Source of the DNA: JAJZNI01 sp035624785 | Lineage (GTDB): Bacteria > Chloroflexota > Dormibacteria > Aeolococcales > Aeolococcaceae | NCBI GenBank assembly: GCA_035624785.1 | Contig: DASPQV010000028.1 | Span: 60,179 to 124,178 of the forward strand | DNA: 64,000 bases | Direction of reading: 5' to 3' | Shown: positions 34,647 through 43,281 of the stretch, in pieces | Position numbering within the stretch: position 1 is the first letter of the stretch | Layout of the letters: each line of letters begins with the position of its first letter | Program-made: the position numbers and the translations under genes | The notes under the pieces: generated by a model | What the model was told of the DNA's origin: nothing | Database searches by the model: none | The model's input: the letters and a program-made list of their open reading frames with translations, nothing else

Positions 34647-35057
34647 CTAGCGGCCAATCCGGCGGCCCGTGATCTCCTGGATGGTCACCCGCATCCACTG
34701 CACCGGTGGGGTCGCCGCCCAGGAGCGCAGCGGCCCGCGGTTCAGGGCCTCCACCTCATCCGGGTCGGTCACGGCGCGGGCGACTCCGCGAACCACGACG
34801 CTCCATCCCGAGTGCTCCAGCGGACGGCTGTCGTCGACCTCGAACACCACCGGGGCGGCGTCATCGAGCCGGCCGAGCTCGCTGCCCGGGGCGGTGCAGA
34901 AGACAACCGACGTCTCGTCGGCGAGGTAGTTGACGGGCAGGATCATCGGCCCGCCACCGGAAGCCAGGAACCCCAGCCGGCCGACAAAGGAGTGGTACTG
35001 GAGAAGCTCCAGGCACTCCCCCCTGGACAGCTCGTGGAGATGCTCACCGTCCGTCAT
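34647..35057 (-). CDS. pyridoxamine 5'-phosphate oxidase-like protein
   Basis: 136 residues, split-barrel flavin-binding family: LSRGECLELLQYHSFVGRLGFLASGGGPMILPVNYL, VVFCTAPGSEL, and a WSVVVRGVARAV strand. Shorter than the paralogue at 32877-33344 and clearly related to it. ATG 35057 with GAGGAGGG upstream fixes the start. It probably heads a minus-strand run continuing into the VIT1 gene 49 bp downstream. The exact cofactor and substrate are unknown. Confidence 0.86.
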   Translation of the reverse strand: MTDGEHLHELSRGECLELLQYHSFVGRLGFLASGGGPMILPVNYLADETSVVFCTAPGSELGRLDDAAPVVFEVDDSRPLEHSGWSVVVRGVARAVTDPDEVEALNRGPLRSWAATPPVQWMRVTIQEITGRRIGR

Positions 35058-35253
35058 CCATGCGCCCTCCTCGCAGCACCCGTTCATCTTGCAGGATGGC
35101 GCCTCCCCTGAGCGGCGCCAGGGCTCTTCGGCCCACCACGAGGCTCGAAAAGGAGGAACCGATCGGCACCAGCCGGCCTGCCCGAACCGGGAGCGCGTGT
35201 TGGAATCCTCCGGCCCGCTCTGCAGCCCCATCCAGCCTAGACTCCCGGTTGCC

Positions 35254-36381
35254 ATGAGACCGACCACCGGGATCTCCCGCCTCCTCGATGCGGTTGTCGC
35301 CCTCTCCGCGGAGCGCAGCCTGGCCAGCGTCCTGCAGAAGATCGTGGAGACGGCGGCGGAGCTGAGCGGGGCTCGCTACGGTGCCCTGGGGGTCATCGGG
35401 CCGGGGGCTTCCGGGCTCGAAAAGGGCCTGGTCGAGTTCATCACCACGGGCATGGACGAGGCGAGGCGTCACGCCATCGGCCATCTCCCCGAGGGCCGCG
35501 GCATCCTCGGCCTCCTGGTGACCGACCCGAGGCCGCGCCGGATCGCCGACCTGACCAAGCACGCCGCCGCCTACGGCTTCCCCCGCCATCACCCCCCGAT
35601 GCGTTCCTTCCTGGGGGTTCCCGTGCGAGTGCGCGATCAGGTCTTCGGCAATCTCTACCTCACCGAGAAGCAGGGCGCCGCCGAGTTCTCCGAGGCCGAC
35701 GAGGAGGTCGTGGTGGCGCTCGCCGGCGCCGCCGGAGTGGCCATCGAGAACGCGCGCCTCCATGAGCGGCTGGACCAGCTGGCCGTCTCCGAAGAGCGCG
35801 AGAGGATCGCCCGCGACCTCCACGACACGGTGATCCAGCGCCTCTTCGCCACCGGCATGGGGCTGCAGGGGCTGGTCGGCAGGCTGGACGACAGCGACGT
35901 CCGCGACCGGGTTCAGCAGGCCGTCGACGAGCTGGACGAGACCATCCGGGAGATTCGCGGGACGATCTTCCACCTGGAGGCGCGGGACGACAGCGGGGGC
36001 CTCAGGGCCCGCATCCTCGACATGGTCAGCGAGGCGGCGGAGGGCCTCGGCTTCGAGCCCAGGGTCCGTTTCGACGGCCCCGTGGACGCGGCGGTATCGA
36101 AGGGCATCGCCGAAGAGCTGCTCAAGACGCTCCGCGAAGCGCTCTCCAACATTGCCCGGCACGCGCAGGCAACCGCGGTCGAGGTCCTGGTGGCGATCGG
36201 GTCAGGCGGGGTCACCCTTCGGATCAGCGACAACGGGGTCGGCCTTCGCGGGGACGGCCACCACGGCGGCCACGGTCTCGACAACATGAAGGCACGGGCC
36301 GAGGCTCTCCGAGGCAGCTTCAGCCTGAGCCGGCGACCCCAGGGCGGCCTGGTGGTCACCTGGAAGGTGCCCCCGGTTTGA
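35254..36381 (+). CDS. GAF-domain sensor histidine kinase (DevS/NarL-partner type)
   Basis: 375 residues, soluble. One GAF domain (~15-170; GARYGALGVIG, MRSFLGVPVRVRDQVFGNLYLTEK) precedes a HisKA_3 dimerisation region with the phospho-acceptor His190 in ERIARDLHDTVIQRLFATGM, and a HATPase domain (LREALSNIARHA, SDNGVGL, GHGLDNMKARAEALRG). It resembles the DevS/DosS kinases, where GAF binds haem to sense O2/NO/CO, but has one GAF rather than two. No response regulator gene is adjacent. A TAGACT box lies 10 nt before the ATG with no Shine-Dalgarno. Confidence 0.9.
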   Translation: MRPTTGISRLLDAVVALSAERSLASVLQKIVETAAELSGARYGALGVIGPGASGLEKGLVEFITTGMDEARRHAIGHLPEGRGILGLLVTDPRPRRIADLTKHAAAYGFPRHHPPMRSFLGVPVRVRDQVFGNLYLTEKQGAAEFSEADEEVVVALAGAAGVAIENARLHERLDQLAVSEERERIARDLHDTVIQRLFATGMGLQGLVGRLDDSDVRDRVQQAVDELDETIREIRGTIFHLEARDDSGGLRARILDMVSEAAEGLGFEPRVRFDGPVDAAVSKGIAEELLKTLREALSNIARHAQATAVEVLVAIGSGGVTLRISDNGVGLRGDGHHGGHGLDNMKARAEALRGSFSLSRRPQGGLVVTWKVPPV

Positions 36382-36794
36382 GCGCGGCCGGTGTCCCACT
36401 CCCAAGCCGGGCACCACGCCAAAAAGCAAAAATGGCCGGGAGGGGCCACGCGCCACGGTCGCTCAGGCTTCCAGCGCTTCCTCTGCTGTGCGGCGTCACG
36501 GGCCGGGCCCCTCGCCTGACCTGACCCGACCATGATCGTCTCCGCCTGATATCGGGCGCGCGAGGCGGAGGTCATGGATCCTTCCGGGTCTTCGGTGGGA
36601 CGAATAGAGGGCTGCTGTCACACCGTTCAGTGACTAGCGACCCTGGACTAGGTGTGCAGGGTCCCGGGTCTGGTCTGGGATATCTGGGTGCGCCTGTCAC
36701 AGCGTCTGATGACGCCTGGCCCTACCATCCCCAAGGGCCAAGCTCCAGGATGAGACCCAGAACGACCTGACACCGGAACAAGGGAGACCACAAC
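36382..36794. other. 413-bp intergenic region with an extended inverted repeat
   Basis: No gene seen. At 36531-36575 an interrupted inverted repeat reads CATGA-N4-CTCCGCCT-N15-AGGCGGAG-N1-TCATG, perhaps a terminator or a structured RNA element. The remainder should contain the promoter of the membrane protein gene, whose AAGGGAGA ribosome site is just before its ATG. Confidence 0.5.
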
Positions 36795-37433
36795 ATGACC
36801 AAGGCAATCCGCTGGCGAGTCCTCGTCCTCCAGACCGGGCTCGTGCTCATCCTCGGTTTCGTCGCCGGCTTCGCCTTCTGGGCGGGCAGCTTCACGCACA
36901 GCCAGGTCACCAGCCAGCTGGCGGCGCAGGAGATCACCTTCCCGACCGCGGACAACGCCGCCATCACAGCTCTGCCGGCCGCCGACGCGGCCGCGATGCG
37001 GCAGTACGCGGGCGAGACGATGACCACCGGCGATCAGGCGGAGGTCTACGCCGACCACTTCATCAAGGTGCACCTCGGTGAGATGGGGATGACCTATTCG
37101 CAGGCGAGCGCCGCGGCGAGGGCCAATCCGACCAGCACCAAGGCCGCCGCCCTGGAGACCACCATCTTCCAGGGGACCACGCTCCGCAGCATGCTGCTCA
37201 ACGCCTACGGCTGGTGGACGCTCGGCACCTACGCCACCTACGCGGGCGCCGGCCTGGCGGTCGCCGCCTTCGTGGTCCTGCTGGCTCTCGGCTTCGAGCT
37301 CGGCCGCTGGGCGGTGGTGGCACGGGCGGCCAAGCCGGCCTTCGCCGAGGCACCCGCTGAGGCGCCCGCCCCAGCGTTCGGACACACGTCCCCGGGCTAC
37401 GGCGTTTCCCAGTTCACGCGGCACGACAGCTGA
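36795..37433 (+). CDS. hypothetical membrane protein, two transmembrane segments
   Basis: 212 residues. An N-terminal membrane segment (LQTGLVLILGFVAGFAFWAG) is followed by an external ~110-residue helical region with a helix EVYADHFIKVHLGEM. A second segment (YATYAGAGLAVAAFVVLLALGF) and a cytoplasmic Ala/Pro-rich tail follow. No family recognised. AAGGGAGA upstream of the ATG gives a confident start and a strong rho-independent-like hairpin follows, so it is probably a well expressed single gene. Confidence 0.75.
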   Translation: MTKAIRWRVLVLQTGLVLILGFVAGFAFWAGSFTHSQVTSQLAAQEITFPTADNAAITALPAADAAAMRQYAGETMTTGDQAEVYADHFIKVHLGEMGMTYSQASAAARANPTSTKAAALETTIFQGTTLRSMLLNAYGWWTLGTYATYAGAGLAVAAFVVLLALGFELGRWAVVARAAKPAFAEAPAEAPAPAFGHTSPGYGVSQFTRHDS

Positions 37434-37455
37434 TCCGCTGACACCCCCCTACTCG

Positions 37456-37493
37456 AGGCGGCCCGCCGGTCATTTGACCTGCGGGCCGCTTTG
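37456..37493 (+). terminator. intrinsic terminator after the membrane protein gene
   Basis: A long near-perfect stem: GCGGCCCGC (37458-37466) pairs with GCGGGCCGC (37481-37489), and inside it GGTCA-TT-TGACC continues the helix after one mismatch. It is followed by TTT. It lies 25 bp after the stop codon. Confidence 0.8.
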
Positions 37494-37590
37494 GCATCTG
37501 CGCAGATGACCAGCGGCTCTAACACCTCACGCCCCACCCACCGCGCGGGCGCGATCCCACGCTCTACCGAGAGACGGCCGGCCGGTGCGG

Positions 37591-38019
37591 TCAGGCGGCC
37601 GGGTTGAACTGACGCCAGAACCCCGCTCCCGGCTCGTCGTCGTCGATCTCGACGTCCTCGGGGAGCTCGGTCCGCCAGGGGAGCATGAGGTCGAAGACGA
37701 TCTCCTGGATGGTCCAGAGCATGTCCATGACCTCGGTGACCTTCACGTGACGGCGCGCCAGCACATCCTCGACCTGCTGCAGCGCGCTCTCGTCACCGCT
37801 CAAGCGAACCGCCTTGCGGGCGAAGGCGAACACCCGCTGGGCCCGGTCGGCGATGTCGGGAGGGATCTCCTTGATGCCCTGGAGGTGCGTCTCCTCGCAC
37901 AGCTCGACGGCGGCGTCCACCTTTTCCACGAGCCGGCGAAGCCGGGTCCGCTCCACCACCTCGAGGTGATGGCGCTGGCGGGCCCGATGGACCTCCTGGG
38001 TGGCGTTCTCAATCAGCAA
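37591..38019 (-). CDS. hypothetical helical protein
   Basis: 142 residues from the TTG at 38019, which has TAGGAG 8 nt upstream; ATG/TTG codons at 38100-38103 would add 27-28 residues through a region that looks non-coding and would reach the LysR promoter. The product is highly charged and helical (LEVVERTRLRRLVEKVDAAVELCEE) with an acidic C-terminus. I do not recognise a family. It is divergent from the LysR gene, so it may be that regulator's target. Confidence 0.6.
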   Translation of the reverse strand: MLIENATQEVHRARQRHHLEVVERTRLRRLVEKVDAAVELCEETHLQGIKEIPPDIADRAQRVFAFARKAVRLSGDESALQQVEDVLARRHVKVTEVMDMLWTIQEIVFDLMLPWRTELPEDVEIDDDEPGAGFWRQFNPAA

Positions 38020-38092
38020 TCGCGTACTCCTACTCTGCGACCGCGATGCCCGCCCGCCACGCGGTTGCACCCATAGGCTATCGGGAAAGGTC

Positions 38093-38129
38093 GTTGACAT
38101 CAACTGCCTGTCTCGGTTGAAATTGTTGC
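38093..38129 (+). promoter_or_regulatory. LysR gene promoter with palindrome
   Basis: A consensus -35 TTGACA (38094-38099), an 18-bp spacer and a -10-like TGAAAT (38118-38123) end 6 nt before the GTG at 38130, so a leaderless message is likely. GTTGA-CA-TCAAC (38093-38104) is a perfect palindrome over the -35 box, a possible LysR-type site. Confidence 0.6.
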
Positions 38130-39044
38130 GTGAATCGCATCAATGCGGATCTCCTGCACACATTCATCGAGGTCGCTCGTCTGGAACATTTGGGGCGAGC
38201 GGCCGATGTGCTGCAAAGTGACCAGTCGACGGTCAGCCGCAAGGTCGCCAGGCTGGAGAACGAGGTCGGGGTTCCGCTCTTTGAACGAATTGGCCGCTCC
38301 ATCCGCCTGACCCGCGCCGGTCGCCGCTTCGTCGGCAGGGCGGAGCGGATCCTCGGTGAGATCCACGACGCGGTGGCCGAGGCCGCCGGGACGGTGTCGG
38401 CTGAATCAGGTGAGGTGCACCTGGGTTTCCTGCACACGGTCGGCGCCCGCTGGCTCCCCGAACGGCTGGCCCGCTTCCTCGAGCAGTACCCCGGGGTCCG
38501 CTTCATCCTCGAGGAGGGGACGACCGGCGAGGTGGTCGCCGGGGTGCTGGACGGCAGGTTCGACCTGGGCATCCTGGGACCTCCCCCTCCCAACACCCCG
38601 GAGCTCGAGGTGGTCCCGCTCTTCCGGGAGCGGGTGGCGGTGGTGGTCCCCAGCCAGCACCGGCTGGTCGGGCGGACCTCGGTGGCCCTCCAGGAGCTGG
38701 CCGACGAGCCGCTGATCCTGCCCCGGTCGCGCAGCGGGCTGCGGCGGGTGATCGACGACGCCTTCGCCCGCCAGGGGCTGGCCGAGAACGTCGCCTACGA
38801 GGGCGACGACTTCACCATCATCCAGGGGCTGGTGGAGGCGCGCCTGGGGGTCACCCTCCTGCCCATGCCCCTGCCCACGCCGTCCACGCGGGTGGCCGTG
38901 ATCCCGCTCCGCGACCCGCCGATCTCCCGGACCATGGCGATCGCCTGGGACCGGCGGCGGACCCTGCCGCCCGCCGCCGAGCTCTTCTGCCGGCGGATCG
39001 TCGAGGAGGTGACCGAGCCGTTCGAGCGCCCGGCCACCGCCTGA
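38130..39044 (+). CDS. LysR-family transcriptional regulator
   Basis: 304 residues. The N-terminal winged HTH (LLHTFIEVARLEHLGRAADVLQSDQSTVSRKVARLENEVGVPLFER) is typical of LysR, with Asp/Gln in place of the usual hydrophobic turn residues. The effector-binding domain (GEVHLGFLHTVGARWLPERLARFLEQYPGVRF) is most like the CynR/CbbR-type group. GTG 38130 has no Shine-Dalgarno but sits right after a promoter. The divergent small gene may be under its control; inducer unknown. Confidence 0.92.
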   Translation: MNRINADLLHTFIEVARLEHLGRAADVLQSDQSTVSRKVARLENEVGVPLFERIGRSIRLTRAGRRFVGRAERILGEIHDAVAEAAGTVSAESGEVHLGFLHTVGARWLPERLARFLEQYPGVRFILEEGTTGEVVAGVLDGRFDLGILGPPPPNTPELEVVPLFRERVAVVVPSQHRLVGRTSVALQELADEPLILPRSRSGLRRVIDDAFARQGLAENVAYEGDDFTIIQGLVEARLGVTLLPMPLPTPSTRVAVIPLRDPPISRTMAIAWDRRRTLPPAAELFCRRIVEEVTEPFERPATA

Positions 39045-39304
39045 GAGCCAGCACCGCGGATCGGTCACCGAGGTTCAGCCGGGGGTGGCCGGCCTGTTCC
39101 TCATCGGCGTCGCCGGTTGACGCGGGGCCCTCTCGCCGGCCTGGATCGGCCCGCACCGGCGCCGGATGATCGAGGTCTTTGGCGTCGCCCGCAGACTGCC
39201 GAGGTGCCCCGCCGTGTCAGCATGTTCAGGACAAAGTTGGCCTAAAATGGGGGTCGGAAGGATAGGATGTCCCGGCCGGGAGTGGGCCGCCCGCCTGAGC
39301 TCCC
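39045..39304. other. convergent intergenic region, no recognised element
   Basis: 260 bp between the LysR gene and the aspS stop. I see no gene and no clear terminator. It contains a short A/T-richer stretch near 39230-39250 that is unusual for this sequence. Confidence 0.4.
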
Positions 39305-40630
39305 TCAGGGCGAGATCCGGTTGATGTCCCTGGGGAACAGGGTGGTCTCGCGGATGTTGGGGGCGTCCACTAGCTGCCCGATCCAGCGTTCCAGGCCGAT
39401 GGCGAAGCCTCCATGCGGCGGCATGCCGTGCTTGAAGGCCATCAGATAGTCGGCGTACCTCTCCGGGTCGTCGCCGCGGCGCCGGATCTCGTCGACATAG
39501 TCCTGGTAGCGGTGGAGGCGCTGACCCCCGGTGACCAGCTCCATGCCCCGGAAGAGCAGGTCGAAGCCGGCCGCGAACCCCGGCCGCAACGGGTCGGGGT
39601 GGGTGTAGAAGGGACGCTTGCTCATCGGGAAGCCGCGCACGAACAGGAAGTCGGAGCCGTGCTCCCGCTGCGCCCATTCCCCCAGCCAGCGCTCGTTGGC
39701 CGGGGACAGGTCGGGCTCGTGGGTGAGGTCCTCGCCGGTCGCCGCCGTGATCATCGCCTGGGCGTCCAGGAAGTGGATGTCGGGGATCTGCTCGGGGACC
39801 GGCGGAACCGTGATGCCGAGCAGCTGCAGAGCTGCTCCCGCCTCCTCCTGGAGCGCCTGGGCCATGCCCGAGATCGCGCGGGACAGCACCGCCATGACCG
39901 TGAATTGATCCTCGATGAAACCCATCTCCGCGTCCAGGGAGACGTACTCGTTGATGTGGCGGGCGGTGTCGTGCGGCTCGGCCCGGAAGACCGGCCCGAC
40001 CTCGAATACACGTTCGAAGATGCCCACCATGATCTGCTTGTAGAACTGCGGGCTCTGGGCCAGGTAGGCGGGGCGGCCGAAGTAGTCAAGCGCGAAGGTG
40101 GTGGCCCCCGACTCGGTGGCCGCAGCCACGATCTTGGGCGTCTGGATCTCCGTGAAACCCAGCGTCCGCAGGCTCGAGCGGAACCCTGACATGGTCGCGG
40201 CCTGCATCGCGAAGTAGGCGCGGCGGCGGGGATGACGCAGCGCCACCGGGGCGTTGTCGAGGATGGTGGGCAGCTGTGCCTTGATGACCGGGCGGTAGAG
40301 GTCGAATGGCGGAGCCTCGTCGGCCTCGGCGATCACCGTCACCGCCGGATCGTGGATCTCGACGCCCCCGGGGGCCTGGCGCTCGGCAACCACCTGGCCG
40401 CTTACGCTCAGCACCGACTCGTGGTTGAGCGCCGCCATCCGCTCCACCAGCTCGGCATCCTGGATCACCACCTGGGCGGTGCCATGGGCGTCGCGGACGA
40501 TCAGGAAGCTGACATCGGCGAGCCGGCGCAGCCGGTGCAGCCAGCCCTTGAGCTCGACGCGCTGGCCGGGATGGCGGCCGAGCTCATCGGTCCAGACGCG
40601 CTCGGTCAGGGGGGCAAGGTGGTTGGTCAC
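39305..40630 (-). CDS. aspS: aspartyl-tRNA synthetase, non-discriminating archaeal-like type
   Basis: 441 residues: N-terminal OB-fold anticodon domain (VELKGWLHRLRRLADVSFLIVRD) and class II catalytic core with motif 2 (FEVGPVFRAEPHDTARHINEY) and motif 3 (GGFAIGLERWIGQLV). It lacks the bacterial GAD insertion domain, as in the ~430-residue archaeal-type AspRS that usually charges both tRNA-Asp and tRNA-Asn. The GTG at 40630 has a TACACT box exactly 10 nt upstream. It is divergent from rny, with 83 bp between start codons. Confidence 0.93.
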   Translation of the reverse strand: MTNHLAPLTERVWTDELGRHPGQRVELKGWLHRLRRLADVSFLIVRDAHGTAQVVIQDAELVERMAALNHESVLSVSGQVVAERQAPGGVEIHDPAVTVIAEADEAPPFDLYRPVIKAQLPTILDNAPVALRHPRRRAYFAMQAATMSGFRSSLRTLGFTEIQTPKIVAAATESGATTFALDYFGRPAYLAQSPQFYKQIMVGIFERVFEVGPVFRAEPHDTARHINEYVSLDAEMGFIEDQFTVMAVLSRAISGMAQALQEEAGAALQLLGITVPPVPEQIPDIHFLDAQAMITAATGEDLTHEPDLSPANERWLGEWAQREHGSDFLFVRGFPMSKRPFYTHPDPLRPGFAAGFDLLFRGMELVTGGQRLHRYQDYVDEIRRRGDDPERYADYLMAFKHGMPPHGGFAIGLERWIGQLVDAPNIRETTLFPRDINRISP

Positions 40631-40713
40631 CGAGCGCCCAAGTGTATTCGGTCGGCGCGACGACGGGCCGAGCCGGGCGTCATGCCCCACCCAGCTCTAG
40701 ACTGAGCCCGTCC

Positions 40714-42348
40714 ATGGCTTTCCTTCTCTTCGCCATCGCCGTGGTGCTGGTCGCGGGCACCGGCGCGGGGGTTGCGCTGCTGCGCAGCCGGCTCGAGGCC
40801 ACGGCGGAGCGGCCCGCCCCGCCCAGCCCCGCCGCGCTGCGCACCGAGACCGGCGCGATCATCGACTCGGCACGGGCCGAGGCGCTGGCGGTGCGCGAGG
40901 CGGCTGCCGACGAGATCAGTGCCCGCCGTGCCGCCATGGAGGCGCGTGAGGCCGCACTGGCGGAGCGAGAGCGGAGCTGGCGGGACCGGCGGGCCATCTT
41001 CGACGAGCGGCGCCTCGACCACCGCCGGCGGCAGGAGGAGATGGACGGCCGGGAGGCCGACCTCACCCAGCGGCATGCCGACGTCCGCCGGACCGTGGCT
41101 CAGCGCGCCACGCTGGAGCGCGATCAGGCTCAGCAGATGGTGCTCGAGGCACTCGACGCCGAGCTCGAGGTCGAGCGGCCGGCGCGGGTGGCGGCGCGGC
41201 TCACCGACCTGACCGGTGAGCCCCAACCCGCCGCCCGCACCCTGATCGTCTCGGCCATGGAGCGCCAGGCGACCAGCCACGTGGACACCGCTCCCCGGCT
41301 CGCTCCGCTGGCGCTGGAGGGGCTCGACCCCGAGCGCCGCGAGCGGGTCGTCACCGCCCTCCAGGTTGTCGCCGAGTCCACCGGTACCGAGCTGGGCGTC
41401 GACGAGGAGCGGCAGCAGGCGACCCTGCGAGGCCTCGACCCGATCGCCCGGGAGACGGCTCGCCAGGCTTCGCTCGAGGTGCTCGACCGGAGCCTGCAGG
41501 CGGCGGCGGTCCCGCCCCTCCTGCTCCGCACCCGCCGGAAACTCTCTGCCGCCGTCACTGAGATCGGGGAGCGGGCGCTCTGGGAGATGGCTATGGAGGG
41601 CCGGCCCGAGCTGGCCGAGCTCATGGGGGTCCTCCACTACCGCTTCTCCTACGGGCAGAACGCGCTCCTCCACTGCAAGGAGACCGGGAACCTGTGCGCC
41701 GTGCTGGCGGCGGAGCTCGGCATGACCCAGGCCGATGCCCGTCAGGCGGGGATGCTCCACGACATCGGCAAGGCGGTGGACCACGATGTCGAGGGCTCCC
41801 ACGCGATCATCGGCGGCGAGCTGCTCCGGGTCATGGGCGCCGAGCCGGGGATCGTCCATGCGGTCAAGGCTCACCACTTCGACGAGGAGCCGGCGACCGA
41901 CCTGGCCATGCTGGTGATCTGCGCCGACGCGATCTCGGCCTCCCGCCCGGGGGCCCGCCGCGACACCCTGGCGGCCTACCTGGCCCGCCTGGAGCAGCTC
42001 CAGGAGATCGCCACCCGCCACCACGAGGTGGAGCGGGCCTTCCCGCTCCAGGCGGGTCGGGAGCTGCGCGTCTTCGTCCGCGCCCAGAAGGTGGCCGATG
42101 CCGAGATGCCGGCTCTGAGCGGTGAGATCGCCCGCGAGATCGAGGGCGAGATGCAGTACCCAGGGGTCATCAAGATCACCGTCATCCGGGAGACCCAGGC
42201 CAACGCCACGGCGCCCGTTCAGGTTGGTCGGGCGGCGAGGGCACCGGAGCCGGCGCTGGTCGGAGCTGGACCGAAGCGGCGTCGGCGCCGCCGCCGCCGC
42301 AAGGGTGGCGCCGCTGGCGACGGCGAGACCCCCACCGAGGCCGGCTGA
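40714..42348 (+). CDS. rny: ribonuclease Y-like protein with degenerate KH region
   Basis: 544 residues. An N-terminal membrane anchor (LLFAIAVVLVAGTGAGVALL) and a long Ala/Glu/Arg coiled coil (40-180) precede the HD domain (His349-Asp350 in LHDIGKAVDHDVEGSHAIIGG) and the ETGNL...LAAELGM helices, all as in RNase Y, the endonuclease that initiates mRNA decay. The KH domain's GxxG loop (GRIIGREGRN in family members) is not found between the coiled coil and HD domain. The C-terminus has an Arg/Lys-rich tail. A TAGACT box lies 10 nt before the ATG. Confidence 0.88.
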   Translation: MAFLLFAIAVVLVAGTGAGVALLRSRLEATAERPAPPSPAALRTETGAIIDSARAEALAVREAAADEISARRAAMEAREAALAERERSWRDRRAIFDERRLDHRRRQEEMDGREADLTQRHADVRRTVAQRATLERDQAQQMVLEALDAELEVERPARVAARLTDLTGEPQPAARTLIVSAMERQATSHVDTAPRLAPLALEGLDPERRERVVTALQVVAESTGTELGVDEERQQATLRGLDPIARETARQASLEVLDRSLQAAAVPPLLLRTRRKLSAAVTEIGERALWEMAMEGRPELAELMGVLHYRFSYGQNALLHCKETGNLCAVLAAELGMTQADARQAGMLHDIGKAVDHDVEGSHAIIGGELLRVMGAEPGIVHAVKAHHFDEEPATDLAMLVICADAISASRPGARRDTLAAYLARLEQLQEIATRHHEVERAFPLQAGRELRVFVRAQKVADAEMPALSGEIAREIEGEMQYPGVIKITVIRETQANATAPVQVGRAARAPEPALVGAGPKRRRRRRRRKGGAAGDGETPTEAG

Positions 42349-42369
42349 GCGGCCGGGTCGGCTCAGCCG
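42342..42369. terminator. shared bidirectional terminator containing both stop codons
   Basis: CGGCTGAGC (42342-42350) and GCTCAGCCG (42361-42369) form a perfect 9-bp stem with a 10-nt loop. The TGA of rny (42346-42348) and the TGA of the convergent hydrolase (42363-42365 on the other strand) are the paired arms. Confidence 0.7.
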
Positions 42370-43172
42370 CCACCTCGGAGGAAGGAGAGGATCACCTGGG
42401 CGGCGAGCCCGGGATCCTCGTGGAAGAAGAGATGGCCGCAGCCGTCGAACCAGTACCGGCGGGCTCCCCGGATCAGCTTCACCAGGATCTCGGCGTTGGC
42501 CAGGGGCACCAGGAGATCCTCGCTGCCGTGGATCACCAGGGTGGGGCCGGCGATCTCGGCCAACCGGGCGCTGATGTCGGCGCTCCGGGAGGCGCGGAGC
42601 TGGGCCATGAACACGCGGCCGGGGACGGGATGGGCCGCCCGATGGCGGACCTCGGCCTCGATGAACTCCGGCCTCTCGCGCTGGAAGCGCGCTGAGTAGA
42701 GGACCGTGCAGGCAAGCCGGTAGGCATCTCCGGGGGTCCGGGCGCCCCGCCCGAGCAGAGCCGCCATCGCCTCCGGCGCCGCCGGCACGGCGGAATGGCG
42801 GCCGGGCCCGGTGGCGGCGAGCAGGAGCCGGCCGACCCGCGCCGGGTGGAGCACGGCGACATGCTGGGCGGTCAGGCCGCCCATGGACGCGCCAAAGAGG
42901 TGGAAGCGCTCGGCCCCGGCTGCGGCGGCCGCGGCGACGCAGTCGGCGGCAAGCCGAGGCATCGGATAGGGGCCGGGGGGGGCGTCGGATTCCCCGACAC
43001 CGCGGGGGTCGTAGACGATCACGCGGTGGCGCCGCCTCAGGGCGGGGACGACCGGGGCGTAGACGTGGCGGGTCGAGCCGAGCCCCGGGATCATGACCAG
43101 CGCCTCGCCGCTGCCCTCGACAGTGACGGCGAGCCTGACCTGGTCGTCGGTGATCGCCTGCAGGTCGGGCAC
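42363..43172 (-). CDS. alpha/beta hydrolase
   Basis: 269 residues, single alpha/beta-hydrolase domain. Oxyanion-region IPGLGSTRH, nucleophile elbow GASMGG (Ser), acid HGSEDLLVP (Asp) and DGCGHLFFHEDP (His) complete a catalytic triad. The pattern resembles the esterase/3-oxoadipate enol-lactonase and haloalkane-type group, so the substrate is not predictable. GTG 43172 is chosen because the frame runs open far upstream through antisense of rsmE and mtaB. Confidence 0.87.
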   Translation of the reverse strand: MPDLQAITDDQVRLAVTVEGSGEALVMIPGLGSTRHVYAPVVPALRRRHRVIVYDPRGVGESDAPPGPYPMPRLAADCVAAAAAAGAERFHLFGASMGGLTAQHVAVLHPARVGRLLLAATGPGRHSAVPAAPEAMAALLGRGARTPGDAYRLACTVLYSARFQRERPEFIEAEVRHRAAHPVPGRVFMAQLRASRSADISARLAEIAGPTLVIHGSEDLLVPLANAEILVKLIRGARRYWFDGCGHLFFHEDPGLAAQVILSFLRGGG

Positions 43173-43281
43173 GAGCCCGCATCGTAGCCGCGAGACCCGG
43201 CCCGCCTCCAGGGAGGGTCGCCACCCGGCCATGCGGCCGCGGCACCATTTGACCCGTGGTTCGGCTCCATGGAGCCCGGTC

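Noticed and set aside
34930..35253. N-terminal extension of the GAF kinase
   Set aside because: Would run antisense through the PNPOx gene and lacks GAF similarity; the start at 35254 gives a normal protein and has a promoter-like box.
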